64,000 nt of DNA from Bacteroidales bacterium (GTDB lineage: Bacteria > Bacteroidota > Bacteroidia > Bacteroidales > P3): the NCBI GenBank assembly GCA_017934545.1, contig JAGBJI010000005.1:124001-188000 (forward strand). The letters are read 5' to 3'. The translations under genes were made by a program, and so were the position numbers. Of the stretch, positions 1 to 9,021 are shown piece after piece (position 1 is the stretch's first letter; every line of letters begins with the position of its first letter). The notes beneath the pieces are model-generated. The model ran no database searches. It was not told where the DNA came from and saw only the letters and a list, made by a program, of their open reading frames with translations.

Positions 1-694
1 CACCGAAATGATTGCACACTCCCCTGCCCTGATTTCCCAAAACACCCAATGAATGGGCTTCGTCTACGTAAATACTTCCGTTATATTTTTCCGCCAATTC
101 AACTATTTGTGTCAAAGGAGCTATATCCCCTTCCATGGAAAACACACCGTCAACGACTATCAACTTGATTGAATCGTAAGGCAACTTCATTAAAACTTCT
201 TCCAATGACTCCATGTCATTGTGTTTGAACTTCAACTGAGTTGCAAATGACAATCTGCGTCCGTCAACAATAGATGCATGGTCCCTTTCGTCGCATATAA
301 TATAATCTCCTCTGCCTACAACACAACTCAATGCTCCCAAATTAGACTGAAATCCGGTAGAATAAACTATTGCCTGCTCTTTTCCCACAAATTTAGCCAG
401 CTTTTCTTCCAACTCAACGTGAATATCCATGTATCCGTTCAGAAACGGACTGCCGGCACAACCTGTTCCGTACTTTTTAATAGCCTCCATACCGGCTTGT
501 TTTACTTTCGGATGATTGGTAAGGCCTAAATATGAGTTGGAGCCGAACATCAATACTTTTTTTCCGTTTATTGTTACTTCCGCATCTTGGTCCGATGATA
601 TCGGGCGGAAATAAGGATAAACTCCCAAAGCCTTGGTTTGACGCTCTTCTTCCAACAAAGGAGCCTTACCCAATTTTGCACCTAATTGTTTCAT
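1..694 (-). CDS. spt: Serine palmitoyltransferase, N-terminal 231 residues (cut by window edge)
   Basis: PLP-dependent alpha-oxoamine synthase. The family condenses an acyl-CoA with an amino acid; this member most resembles Bacteroides serine palmitoyltransferase, the first step of sphingolipid synthesis. Translation from the ATG at 694 starts MKQLGAKLGKAPLLEEE and contains VYPYFRPI (about 26-32), GTGCAGSPFLNG (76-87), the PLP-stacking histidine in DERDHASIVDGRR (H139) and the PLP-binding aspartate in YVDEAH (D211). The Schiff-base lysine would lie beyond the left edge. It is the last visible gene of a minus-strand series and starts 24 bp after the deoC stop. Glycine C-acetyltransferase and BioF are close relatives; the KFKHNDMESLEE region favours SPT. 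Confidence 0.85.
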   Translation of the reverse strand, partial: MKQLGAKLGKAPLLEEERQTKALGVYPYFRPISSDQDAEVTINGKKVLMFGSNSYLGLTNHPKVKQAGMEAIKKYGTGCAGSPFLNGYMDIHVELEEKLAKFVGKEQAIVYSTGFQSNLGALSCVVGRGDYIICDERDHASIVDGRRLSFATQLKFKHNDMESLEEVLMKLPYDSIKLIVVDGVFSMEGDIAPLTQIVELAEKYNGSIYVDEAHSLGVLGNQGRGVCNHFG

Positions 695-718
695 TGTAAA
701 ATTATTTTAATTTACTGT

Positions 719-1585
719 TTATATATTTTTCTTTATTTGCTCAATTAAACTGCTGCAACCTATGCGGAAAGTATCTTTGGTTATGTATTTTTCCCCGAAA
801 AAACACTTCATCAACGCATAATACTGCAACGCCTGAAGGCTGTTTCTTATGCCTCCCGCCGCCTTAAAGCCTATGGTGCGGTTGTTTTCTTTTTCCTCAA
901 AATCCCTTATAGCAATCATCATCACTGCAGACGTATAAATGTCGGCTCCTTTGTCGGTTTTTCCCGTCGAAGTCTTAATAAAATCCGCTCCGCACTGCAT
1001 TGCAAGCATTGAAGCGTTGTAAACATTCCGATAAGTTTGCAATTGCGATGTTTCCAATATGACTTTCATCTTAACATTACGGCCTTTACTGATTGCTTTT
1101 CTCATCTGTTTGAGTTCATTTTTCGCTTGAACAATGTTTTCAAGGAAAAGACCGCGGTTGATAGGCACGTCTATTTCATCTGCACCGTTATCAACGGCAA
1201 ACTCTATATCGCTCAACCTGCTTTGAAGCGAACAATGGGCGGAAGGAAATCCGCCTGACACTGCAACTTTGTATATATTTTGGTTTGAAATTTCAGAACT
1301 GTTCAACACCCAAAGCAAATCCGAATAAACGCATATGCCCGCAACCGTGAACTGTTTGCCGTCAATAAAGTATTTGCTTTGCTCTATAATTTTTTCAACC
1401 GAGGCTTTGTTGTCGCAATCGTTCAAAGTAGTAATGTCAAGCAAGCCTAATATCTCTTTCAAAGCCTCTTTTTGATTAATCCGTAATAATTCTTCAGCCA
1501 ACAAACAGTCAATTTGTCTTTCAAAATCACTGCCGTTTTGAAACGCATCTAATTTTAATTTATCTTTTTCCGTACTACTTATCAT
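719..1585 (-). CDS. deoC: Deoxyribose-phosphate aldolase
   Basis: Class I aldolase that cleaves 2-deoxyribose-5-phosphate to glyceraldehyde-3-phosphate and acetaldehyde in deoxynucleoside catabolism. Counting from an upstream in-frame TTG at 1597, it shows LLDITTL (52-58), EIDVPINRG, the Schiff-base lysine in DFIKTSTGK (K208) and the second catalytic lysine in GFKAAGGI (K245). I place the start at the ATG at 1585, 4 codons in; the TTG looks less likely. That start overlaps the stop of the LUD gene by 11 bp, which implies translational coupling in an rpiB-LUD-deoC operon. At about 288 residues it is longer than the E. coli enzyme because of an N-terminal helical extension. Confidence 0.92.
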   Translation of the reverse strand: MISSTEKDKLKLDAFQNGSDFERQIDCLLAEELLRINQKEALKEILGLLDITTLNDCDNKASVEKIIEQSKYFIDGKQFTVAGICVYSDLLWVLNSSEISNQNIYKVAVSGGFPSAHCSLQSRLSDIEFAVDNGADEIDVPINRGLFLENIVQAKNELKQMRKAISKGRNVKMKVILETSQLQTYRNVYNASMLAMQCGADFIKTSTGKTDKGADIYTSAVMMIAIRDFEEKENNRTIGFKAAGGIRNSLQALQYYALMKCFFGEKYITKDTFRIGCSSLIEQIKKNI

Positions 1586-2735
1586 TAAATTGAGCAATAA
1601 ATTGTTGGTTAAACGTAGATTTTGAGAATGAATATTCGTTTACCGCCTGTGAATTGGTAAAATATTTCAGCCTTAACACTTTCATCCATCTTTTTTTGTT
1701 TAAAGATTTGCGTGAAACCAACATCTTGCCTACGCTGTTGGCAAAACGCACGTCTTTAATATCCATCATACGGTTTTCAAAAAAGTAGTTTCTGTTTGCA
1801 AGTATAAGCTCGGAAACCGGAATCTTCACAGGACAGACGGACGAACAATTTCCGCAAGAGGTACACGTGAAACACAGGTGTTTGTAGTTCTCTATATTCT
1901 CTATAAACGGCAATATAACATTGGCAATAGGACCCGTGAAAACATTGTCGTAAGGTTTATCCCCTATTATCTTGTAAACGGGGCAAACTCTTTTGCAGGC
2001 TCCGCAACTTATACACGTCAAAGCACGCCTTATACGCTGATTTTCCAGCACATTGCTCCTGCCGTTATCAATCAAAAACAAGTGGACATTACTGTTTTTG
2101 TCCACAGGGGAAGGAGTGAACATGGAGGTAATGTAAGGAAACTTGGTTCCGTCTTTGTAAATTGAGTACAAATGTGAAAAAATTTCGGTTTCTTCGGGTT
2201 TGAAAAGAAAATCGCTTATAGGTAAAATGAAAATTTTTAAACTTCCGTTCAACACCATTTCCATGTCGTAAGCGGAACTGAAATTCAAAAACAGACTTCC
2301 CGTGTTGACAATTCCGAATTCAGGGGTAAATATTACGCAATCCGAAGACTCCGGTTCGGCCTTGTAATCATTCTCTTTGATAAAAGAACTTATGCCGAGT
2401 TCGTCGGAAAAGGACGAAGTGTAAAGATTAATTTTCTTTATCTTATTTTTAATCAGAACTTTATCCAGTTTTGAAAGAAAGTCATCGTACGCTATACACC
2501 AATGAATATTACCTCCGTTCTCGGAAAAATGCTTGTCAAAACTTATTAAACTATCATCAATACTGTTTATAAATTTATAACGGATATTTGAAGCTATTTG
2601 TTTTATTTTCTCAACGTTACGGAAAACATCGGCAGCAATGTATTCAAAATTACTGTCAGAGAAGTCAAACTTCTTTTCCTTACTTATTTCCTTTTTACAA
2701 TTAGCTAAAAATTCCTTATAACTATTTGTATTCAT
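1575..2735 (-). CDS. LutB-like LUD-domain protein with two 4Fe-4S clusters
   Basis: 386 residues. The N-terminal two thirds match the LUD domain of LutB/LutC lactate-utilisation proteins, with FTPEFGIVNTGSLFLNF at about 136-152. A ferredoxin-like segment follows: C241-x2-C244-x2-C247-x3-C251-P, then C288, C291, C294, C297 and C301-P. LutB of the LutABC complex takes part in oxidising L-lactate to pyruvate. No lutA or lutC adjoins it, and the neighbours are rpiB and deoC. The only LutA-like gene in the window is about 38 kb away (40534-41277). Its substrate is therefore uncertain; an electron-transfer role is an inference from the clusters. Confidence 0.75.
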   Translation of the reverse strand: MNTNSYKEFLANCKKEISKEKKFDFSDSNFEYIAADVFRNVEKIKQIASNIRYKFINSIDDSLISFDKHFSENGGNIHWCIAYDDFLSKLDKVLIKNKIKKINLYTSSFSDELGISSFIKENDYKAEPESSDCVIFTPEFGIVNTGSLFLNFSSAYDMEMVLNGSLKIFILPISDFLFKPEETEIFSHLYSIYKDGTKFPYITSMFTPSPVDKNSNVHLFLIDNGRSNVLENQRIRRALTCISCGACKRVCPVYKIIGDKPYDNVFTGPIANVILPFIENIENYKHLCFTCTSCGNCSSVCPVKIPVSELILANRNYFFENRMMDIKDVRFANSVGKMLVSRKSLNKKRWMKVLRLKYFTNSQAVNEYSFSKSTFNQQFIAQFNDK

Positions 2736-2746
2736 GATAAATATAA

Positions 2747-3187
2747 TTAATGAAGCATCTGTTTTATCTTTTCTATTCTTCTTTGGTGTCTTCCTCCCTC
2801 AAAATCGGACGATAAATAACTGTTAACTATATCTTTAGCCTCATCAAAAGTAATAAAACGGGCAGGCAATGCCACTATATTTGCATTGTTATGTTTTTTA
2901 GCCAAAGCGGAAATCTCTGCATTCCAGCACAATGCACAACGAACGTTTTCGTATTTGTTTGCAACCATGCTTACTCCGTTTCCGCTGCCGCACATTATAA
3001 AGCCGAACTCATACTCTCCTTTGTTGATAAGGTTTGCAATCGGATGAATCACATCGGGATAGTCCGTGCTTTCCTCTGAATAGCATCCCATATCTTTGAT
3101 TTCAAAACCTTTAGATTCAAGATAGGCTTTAAGTTGTTCTTTTAACTGAAAACCTGCATGGTCTGAGGCTATCGGTATTGTACCCAT
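2747..3187 (-). CDS. rpiB: Ribose-5-phosphate isomerase B
   Basis: RpiB/LacAB-type isomerase interconverting ribose-5-P and ribulose-5-P. From the chosen start the protein has 146 residues, the usual family length, and begins MGTIPIASDHAGFQLK, with the phosphate-binding D9-H10-A-G motif. The catalytic cysteine is in MCGSGNG (C66), and NAEISALAKKHNNANI follows. An in-frame ATG at 3262 would add 25 residues, but a -7 box (TAATTTTG, 3232-3225) lies inside that extension, so I start at 3187. It is the first gene of the rpiB-LUD-deoC operon; with deoC it links ribose and deoxyribose phosphate metabolism. Confidence 0.93.
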   Translation of the reverse strand: MGTIPIASDHAGFQLKEQLKAYLESKGFEIKDMGCYSEESTDYPDVIHPIANLINKGEYEFGFIMCGSGNGVSMVANKYENVRCALCWNAEISALAKKHNNANIVALPARFITFDEAKDIVNSYLSSDFEGGRHQRRIEKIKQMLH

Positions 3188-3224
3188 AATTTTAAAAGTG
3201 ATTTTTTTGTCATTTATAAATGCA

Positions 3225-3232
3225 AAATTAAT
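3225..3232 (-). promoter_or_regulatory. Putative -7 promoter box for rpiB operon
   Basis: TAATTTTG on the minus strand matches the Bacteroidetes sigma-ABfr -7 consensus TAnnTTTG. No good TTTG -33 element is visible at 19-21 bp. The predicted transcript start leaves about 30 nt before the rpiB ATG. Confidence 0.4.
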
Positions 3233-3305
3233 ACAAATATTATTAAAATACGTCATATTCACTGCTTAATAAAAAAATATTTATGCCTTACTGCGAAACG
3301 TTGCC

Positions 3306-3410
3306 GCCCTTTCAGAAAGTAATCCTAAAAAAATCACATTTTTTGCATTAAAAAAATAGTTTTTTTATGATAAAAAATCAGATTTTTTTTAAGTTAAATT
3401 CAGAAGGGGC
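3306..3410 (+). repeat. 105-bp A/T-phased palindromic element, copy 1
   Basis: Runs from GCCCTTTCAGAAAGTAA to TTCAGAAGGGGC. The internal units are AAAAAAATCACATTTTTT, an A7-TAG-T7 unit and AAAAAATCAGATTTTTTT. It is the most degenerate of the eight copies (middle word ATAGT, eroded right arm). It lies between the divergent rpiB and nadA genes, nearer rpiB. Confidence 0.85.
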
Positions 3411-3855
3411 GGAGATGAAAAATTGTTCGGCAGGATTTTTGCTTATAAAGGCGAAGAGAGATTATGAAAAGAAAAGTATTTATATAAAATGTTAAAAAGT
3501 GTGTTTATATTCAGTGAATTATAATGTCAATAATTATGAAATAAAAAGCAAAAGTTGATAACTTAAAACAAAAATATGTACTTGATAACAAAGAATTAAC
3601 AAAAAATAAATGTTAATAACATAATTAACAAAACACAAATAAATTTTTAATAAATAATGTAAAATTACAATAAACCTTTAATTTATAAATTTTTAAATAA
3701 TTCGCATGAAATTAAAGATATTGTTAATAAAATGTTTATTTTTGCATATTAATTGTGAAAAGAGAAAATTATAAACATTATCAACAAAGATATTAAATAC
3801 TACTAACTTATATAAATAAAAAAAATAGTAAATAACCCTTAGTTAAAAAAGACTT
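3411..3855. other. Very AT-rich gene-free stretch upstream of nadA
   Basis: About 445 bp with long A/T runs and no credible ORF. It holds several similar words: GTTGATAAC at 3554, TTGATAAC at 3582, TGTTAATAAC at 3611 and TTATCAACA at 3778. The last differs from the DnaA box TTATCCACA by one base. A -7-like TATTTTTG at 3737-3744 could drive nadA with a leader of about 100 nt. I see no riboswitch I can name. Confidence 0.5.
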
Positions 3856-4794
3856 ATGGACATTAAAGACAAAATCATTGAGTTAAAAAAGAAAAAAGAC
3901 GTTGTAATTCTCGGACATTACTATCAAATACCTGAAATTCAAGACATCTCTGACTATGTCGGCGATTCTTTGGCATTGGCTCAAAAAGCGGCACAAACCG
4001 ATAAGAGTATAATACTTTTCTGCGGCGTGCATTTTATGGGCGAAACGGCGAAAATACTTAACCCGACAAAGAAAGTTATTATCCCTGATTTGAACGCAGG
4101 ATGCTCGCTTGCAGACAGTTGTCCTTACGAAGAATTCAAAGAATTTAAGTCGCATTACCCTGACCATATAGTTATCTCTTATGTGAATTGCAGTGCAAAA
4201 ATCAAAACCTTGAGCGACATAATCTGTACTTCGGGCAACGCACTTCAAATAGTCAATTCATTGCCTAAAGACCAAAAAATAATCTTCGCACCCGATAAAA
4301 ACTTAGGTGGATACATCAATAGAATGACAGGAAGAAACATGGTGCTGTATCACGGCAGCTGCGAAGTGCATGATTTGCTTACTGCTGAATACACACTTAA
4401 GATGAAACAGCAAAACCCTGATTATTTGATGATAGCACATCCTGAATGCAATGATGCCGTTTTACAGTTGGCGGATTACGTAGGCAGTACGCAGGGTATG
4501 ATTAAATATGTTAAAGAGAGTAAGCACAAAAAATTCCTTGTCGCAACGGAGAACGGAATTTTACATAAGCTACAACAGGACAATCCGGATAAAGAGTTTT
4601 TGGTTGTAACTCAAAAAGAAAGTTGTGCTTGTAACGATTGCCGCCATATGAAACTAAATACAATGGAAAAAGTTCTTGCTTCGTTGGAAGAGGAGAAGTT
4701 TGAAATTAATTTAGATGAGCAAACAATCGTAAAAGCAAGAAAACCAATAGATGAGATGTTAAACTTGAGTAAAAAATTAGGAATAATTAAGTAA
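3856..4794 (+). CDS. nadA: Quinolinate synthase A
   Basis: 4Fe-4S enzyme condensing iminoaspartate with dihydroxyacetone phosphate to quinolinate in de novo NAD synthesis. The 312-residue protein is of normal family length. It shows LGHYYQIPEIQDISDYVGDS (19-38), CGVHFMGETAKIL (56-68), the first cluster cysteine in AGCSLADSCP (C83), the second in HGSCEVH (C169), AHPEC (195-199) and the third in QKESCACNDC (C257, with C259 and C262 nearby). YVNC (C112) replaces the more common YVNT. Neither nadB nor nadC lies in the window. The gene stands alone behind an AT-rich leader. Confidence 0.95.
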   Translation: MDIKDKIIELKKKKDVVILGHYYQIPEIQDISDYVGDSLALAQKAAQTDKSIILFCGVHFMGETAKILNPTKKVIIPDLNAGCSLADSCPYEEFKEFKSHYPDHIVISYVNCSAKIKTLSDIICTSGNALQIVNSLPKDQKIIFAPDKNLGGYINRMTGRNMVLYHGSCEVHDLLTAEYTLKMKQQNPDYLMIAHPECNDAVLQLADYVGSTQGMIKYVKESKHKKFLVATENGILHKLQQDNPDKEFLVVTQKESCACNDCRHMKLNTMEKVLASLEEEKFEINLDEQTIVKARKPIDEMLNLSKKLGIIK

Positions 4795-4865
4795 ATTTTT
4801 TGCCGATTTATTTGTCTTTATAAGTCATTGAATTAAAGTATATAGAATTTAAATTTTTTTAATTT

Positions 4866-4936
4866 AAGACCCTTGAAAATTTAACGGATAAACAGTTTAC
4901 GGTGTCAGACTTGATTATTTAATTTTTGAGGGTCTT
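4866..4936 (+). promoter_or_regulatory. Long RNA hairpin in the leader of the 4950 gene
   Basis: AAGACCCTTGAAAATT (4866-4881) pairs along all 16 positions with AATTTTTGAGGGTCTT (4921-4936). Two of the pairs are G-U in the plus-strand RNA and would be mismatches in minus-strand RNA, so the plus orientation is favoured. The loop contains a small inner palindrome, TAAACAGTTTA. A T-rich run follows and the ATG is 14 bp downstream. It could be a nadA terminator, an attenuator, or both. Confidence 0.5.
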
Positions 4937-4949
4937 AATTTTTTCTTTT

Positions 4950-5552
4950 ATGAAGAAAGTTCTGTTTGTTTTCTTATTAATTTTTTCTTTTACATTTTTA
5001 CATTCGCAGGATTTTGAAAAAATTTACCGCAGTATGTCGTTCAAAGATAAAATGTGGTGTATTCAAAATTACGACTGCGTACTTTCTGCCGTTGAAATCT
5101 CTGATGAAGTTATGCAAGTGATGGATTCTTTAAACAAGATAAAATTCTTGGGCGGCAATACGGAGGGCGGTAAATTTGATGCGTTGCGTCATATTTTTTG
5201 GATGTATAGTCTGAGCAGTGAAATAGGGGAGGAGTGCAGCAGAAGGATAGGGCAGATTTATGAAAATTACGGTTATTATATCTATTTGACAACCGAAAAC
5301 AGCGGATACGACAGTGTAGGAATGCAGATGGACCTATTTAACAACGAGTTAGGTATTTTATTAAGCCGTAAAGAGATAGAAAAACCGCTAATTATCAAAA
5401 CAATAGAAGAGATTATCAATTCAGGTCAGGCAAAGGTTATAAAAAAGAGTCAAAGTGGTGAAAGCCTGGATGTTAAAGGTGAAGTAATCCCTGAAAGCGA
5501 ATGGAAAAAACAGTGGAATAACAGAAGAGTACTCGTTGATTCTGATTTTTAA
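4950..5552 (+). CDS. Small secreted protein, DUF6973-like
   Basis: 200 residues. MKKVLFVFLLIFSFTFLHSQ is a clear signal peptide, so the product is likely periplasmic or exported. The mature part has a DALRHIFWM motif (D77, H81, W84) and later DLFNNELGILLS (N131, N132, E133, G135). This D-x3-H-x2-W / N-N-E-x-G pattern recalls DUF6973, whose function is unknown to me; the assignment is from memory. I chose ATG 4950 over ATG 4926 because the upstream one lies inside the 4866-4936 hairpin and would spoil the signal peptide. Confidence 0.65.
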   Translation: MKKVLFVFLLIFSFTFLHSQDFEKIYRSMSFKDKMWCIQNYDCVLSAVEISDEVMQVMDSLNKIKFLGGNTEGGKFDALRHIFWMYSLSSEIGEECSRRIGQIYENYGYYIYLTTENSGYDSVGMQMDLFNNELGILLSRKEIEKPLIIKTIEEIINSGQAKVIKKSQSGESLDVKGEVIPESEWKKQWNNRRVLVDSDF

Positions 5553-5760
5553 AAACTATAAACTATGTTTCACGTGAATAATTAACAATTTATTTTAATC
5601 TTATTCACCTTTTATTTTTATAAAGTTATATTTTAAAATTTTTAAATACTAAATAGGTTTAAAAAACTCTTTTGTTTGTTACTTTAATTTTATTCTTTGT
5701 ATTTTTTATATTTATATTTAATAAATTACTGAATAGTATTATATGAATTTGTATATAAAA

Positions 5761-5788
5761 AATGATTACATCAAGCGATGTAATCATT
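5761..5788. terminator. Rho-independent terminator (12-bp stem)
   Basis: AATGATTACATC, AAGC loop, GATGTAATCATT: a perfect 12-bp stem. It lies 20 bp after the stop of the minus-strand BspA-like gene and after the plus-strand gene ending at 5552, so it may serve both directions. Confidence 0.75.
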
Positions 5789-5808
5789 TCCGATAATTTA
5801 ATTTTTGT

Positions 5809-8800
5809 TTATTTAATTATCAATTTCTTTGTAGTTTCTCCGACTTTGATATAATAAACGCCGCTTTCAAGGTCGGCAATGTTTATTTCTTTGAAGCCTT
5901 TTATATTTTTGATGGTTTTAACCGTCTGACCTTTGCTGTTAAATACGGTTACATCACCGTTGGCTTTGATTGTAACCTTGTCTTTCGCAGGGTTAGGGTA
6001 AATGATTATGATTTTGTCTTGTTGAATTTCGTCAATGCCTTGCGTAACTTGCAGGTATAATGTGATAATGCTGTCACAACCGTCTTCGGTTTGCAGTATT
6101 TGCGTGTGAGTTCCTGCTTCTTTTACGTCAAAACCGTAATCCGAATAATTTTCTCCCGTATTGATTGTCGCATAGATATATGTCCGCACCGTTGAACACA
6201 ATGTTACCGTGTCATAAACATACAATGTATCGGTCAATGTCACGGTATCGTACAGTGTAATCTCATTTGTAATTGTATCATACAACGTCACAGTGTCAAT
6301 TTGTGTTAAAATGGTTGTGTCATGTAGTGTTACGGTGTCATATTGTGTAAGTGTTAATGTGTCGGTAATCAATACAGTGTCTGTTTCAATTGTAAATAAT
6401 TCCAAATTTATAATACTATCACATCCGTTTATAGTTTTCAATTCTTGAATAAAGGAACCTTGATTTTTTACATTAAACCCATTTAATGTGTAAGTATCTC
6501 CGCTTTTGACTGCAGATTGGATAAGAGTGTCATATGTAGGATTTACGGTCAATGTCAATGTGACTATGCTGTCACATTCGTATTTGTTTAACAGATTTGC
6601 TGTGTATTCACCCGATTTAGTTAACGTGTCACCGCAAAAGATATATTTTTCACCTTGACATATTGTATGAGAGATATTCGTATATGCAATATCACCCAAA
6701 CGATGTAAGAAATTATTATAAGATGTCCACCAAGTACTGTGATAACTGTCATAAGCCGTACAAGGCACCCATATGTATTCGGCTTTGCAATTATAAAAAC
6801 GGTTATATCCGATAACAGGAGCATTTAAAGGATATGAATAAATAGTGTCAATAGTACAATTTTTAAAAAGCCAAGACGGTAAACTTGTTATATTTTCACC
6901 TATTATTAAAGATTTTATGTTATTACAGTTGTTGAATATTCCGTCAGGATAATTTGACATAATACTTGTACAAGACGGTGCATTGTAATTAATAATCTGT
7001 AAACTGTCACAACCTACAAATGCGTTGTCTTGCAGCGTATCTATCTTGTTGCTCAATGTAAGTTCTTTTATATTTGTGCCTGAAAAAGCATGAATTCCTA
7101 TGTGCCGTAAGTTTTTCGGCAAAATTATTTCCGCCTTTTTGTTATTTTTCAAGAAGTAATGCGGAATATATTCCACACTGTCGTTGATTTTAACAATTGA
7201 TAATGCAGTGTCATTGCCGAACATACCAATATGTTCAAAGCATTCATCATAATAAATATATACAGGGTTGTATATAACTTTAGTAAGATTAGGGCAAGAT
7301 GAAAAGGCAGAACAACCGATTGTAGTCACACTCTTCGGAATTATCAATTCGCTTATAGCCGTTGAAGAAAAAGCATGTTTACCTATTGAAACCACGCTGT
7401 CAGGAAGCGGAGCTGTGAGCAGGTTGCCGCAATTGTTAAACGCATAGTCACCGATGGTCTTTACACTGTTAGGAATTACTACTTCCGTTATACCTTTCTC
7501 ATTATTTAATATACTATTCGGAATGGTTTGAACGCCTTGTGCAATGATGAAATTCTTTATTTTACCGTTTTGGGCTATACCTTCTTCATTGTACTTTGAT
7601 TCAAAGACAGCATTTGTTGCATTATAATAAACCGTATCTAATGAAGTGCAGTTATATAAAGGAGTATTACCGATTTTTGTTACACTTTGCGGAATTGTTA
7701 TTGTCTTCAAATTTTTACAATCAGTAAATAATTTTTCAGGTATTACTTCCACACTGTCACCGATAGTTGCCGTTGTAACATTAATCCAACCGAAACCTGC
7801 ACTGTAATCATCTCCGTCAGATTCAAAATGTTTTGCATTGAAGTGAACTGTTTTCAGACTTGTTGTATTTTCAAATGCATTATAACCTAAATGTGTCACT
7901 CCTTTTTGTATGGTTACTTCCTTTACGGAAACAGCACCGCTGAAACTATTCCAACCGATGTATTCCAAATTTTCAGGGAAAGACAATGATGTTATTCTGT
8001 TACATCCTCTGAATGCAAAATCACCTATTTTCTTTAAAGAATTAGGAAAATTTACAGACGTTATTTTTGTACATGCATCAAAGATAAACACAGGTAATAG
8101 TTCTACACTGTCACCTACAATGACTTTGTCTAAATTAGGAGCATAGAATACTGTATTAGAAGTTTTATTAGTTGCATTTTCATTAGCTTTTTTTGCATTA
8201 TAATACATTGTTTTTAAAGAATCGCAACCATAAAATAGTCCTGTACCAAGAGTTGTTACGGATTTAGGTATGGTAATCTGTTTTAATTTTGAACAATTAT
8301 AAAAAGCCTCATCGCCGATATATACTACTCCTTCGTTTAAGGCCGCAGAAGTCATATTACTGCAACTTTGAAATGCACCTTTATTTATTTCTGTAACATT
8401 GGACATAGACACCGATTGAATCTTCTCGCACAATCTGAATGCACATACCTCAATTACTTTTACCGAAGAAGGAACGGTAAGATTGTAATATCCGTCCGTT
8501 GTCTGCCCAACTTCACATGCCACGATTCTGTCTTTGTTTTTACTCATCAACAATCCGTTTTCCAATACGTAAGCAGTATTTCCGCTCTCCAATATTATAG
8601 TCCTGATACCGTTAACAGTGTTTGGGTGAATATATTTTACAGTATTAGGAATAGTGAAACTTATTCTCGGTTCAGAATTATTAGTTAAACCGACCGATTC
8701 AATACTTGTTACCGTGTAAGTATCACCGTTGTATGTTACAGTTGAAGGAACGGTTATACTGTTTGTTCCGGCGGCAACTACGTTCAGATAAGGACCGCAG

Positions 8801-8946
8801 TAAGCGACTTCAAAATTCGGGTAAACGTTAGATGTAACTTTGTAAACGTAATCTCCAATCTTAAAAGTGGAGCCTACGGTTTGCGTATGTGCGTTTAACG
8901 ATAGACACAACATAACCGCAAGAATGATTTTTGTCAAATGTTTCAT
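5809..8946 (-). CDS. BspA-like leucine-rich-repeat surface protein with T9SS sorting domain
   Basis: 1045 residues. A signal peptide (MKHLTKIILAVMLCLSLNAHTQ) is followed by many LRR_5/BspA-type repeats, such as SVTTLGTGLFYGCDSLKTM and NSVKTIGDYAFNNC, to about residue 740. Next come three segments ending GCDSI or ECDSI followed by a beta strand, a Thr-Asp rich stretch repeating YDTVTL (about 855-925), and a C-terminal domain IYPNPAKDKVTIKANG...KKLIIK typical of T9SS type A cargo. BspA-like proteins of oral Bacteroidetes bind host matrix; adhesion here is an inference. It stands alone behind a leader of about 260 nt with strong RNA structure (9022-9146). Confidence 0.88.
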   Translation of the reverse strand: MKHLTKIILAVMLCLSLNAHTQTVGSTFKIGDYVYKVTSNVYPNFEVAYCGPYLNVVAAGTNSITVPSTVTYNGDTYTVTSIESVGLTNNSEPRISFTIPNTVKYIHPNTVNGIRTIILESGNTAYVLENGLLMSKNKDRIVACEVGQTTDGYYNLTVPSSVKVIEVCAFRLCEKIQSVSMSNVTEINKGAFQSCSNMTSAALNEGVVYIGDEAFYNCSKLKQITIPKSVTTLGTGLFYGCDSLKTMYYNAKKANENATNKTSNTVFYAPNLDKVIVGDSVELLPVFIFDACTKITSVNFPNSLKKIGDFAFRGCNRITSLSFPENLEYIGWNSFSGAVSVKEVTIQKGVTHLGYNAFENTTSLKTVHFNAKHFESDGDDYSAGFGWINVTTATIGDSVEVIPEKLFTDCKNLKTITIPQSVTKIGNTPLYNCTSLDTVYYNATNAVFESKYNEEGIAQNGKIKNFIIAQGVQTIPNSILNNEKGITEVVIPNSVKTIGDYAFNNCGNLLTAPLPDSVVSIGKHAFSSTAISELIIPKSVTTIGCSAFSSCPNLTKVIYNPVYIYYDECFEHIGMFGNDTALSIVKINDSVEYIPHYFLKNNKKAEIILPKNLRHIGIHAFSGTNIKELTLSNKIDTLQDNAFVGCDSLQIINYNAPSCTSIMSNYPDGIFNNCNNIKSLIIGENITSLPSWLFKNCTIDTIYSYPLNAPVIGYNRFYNCKAEYIWVPCTAYDSYHSTWWTSYNNFLHRLGDIAYTNISHTICQGEKYIFCGDTLTKSGEYTANLLNKYECDSIVTLTLTVNPTYDTLIQSAVKSGDTYTLNGFNVKNQGSFIQELKTINGCDSIINLELFTIETDTVLITDTLTLTQYDTVTLHDTTILTQIDTVTLYDTITNEITLYDTVTLTDTLYVYDTVTLCSTVRTYIYATINTGENYSDYGFDVKEAGTHTQILQTEDGCDSIITLYLQVTQGIDEIQQDKIIIIYPNPAKDKVTIKANGDVTVFNSKGQTVKTIKNIKGFKEINIADLESGVYYIKVGETTKKLIIK

Positions 8947-9021
8947 TTTGTCTTAATGCTTTTTAATTAATACTTAAGTTAACAAATGACATAAAAAGTG
9001 TGAGCTTTGTTTCTCATTTGC

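Noticed and set aside
3745-3855. Riboswitch in the nadA leader
   Set aside because: The leader is AT-rich with no convincing nested helices or known NAD-related motif.
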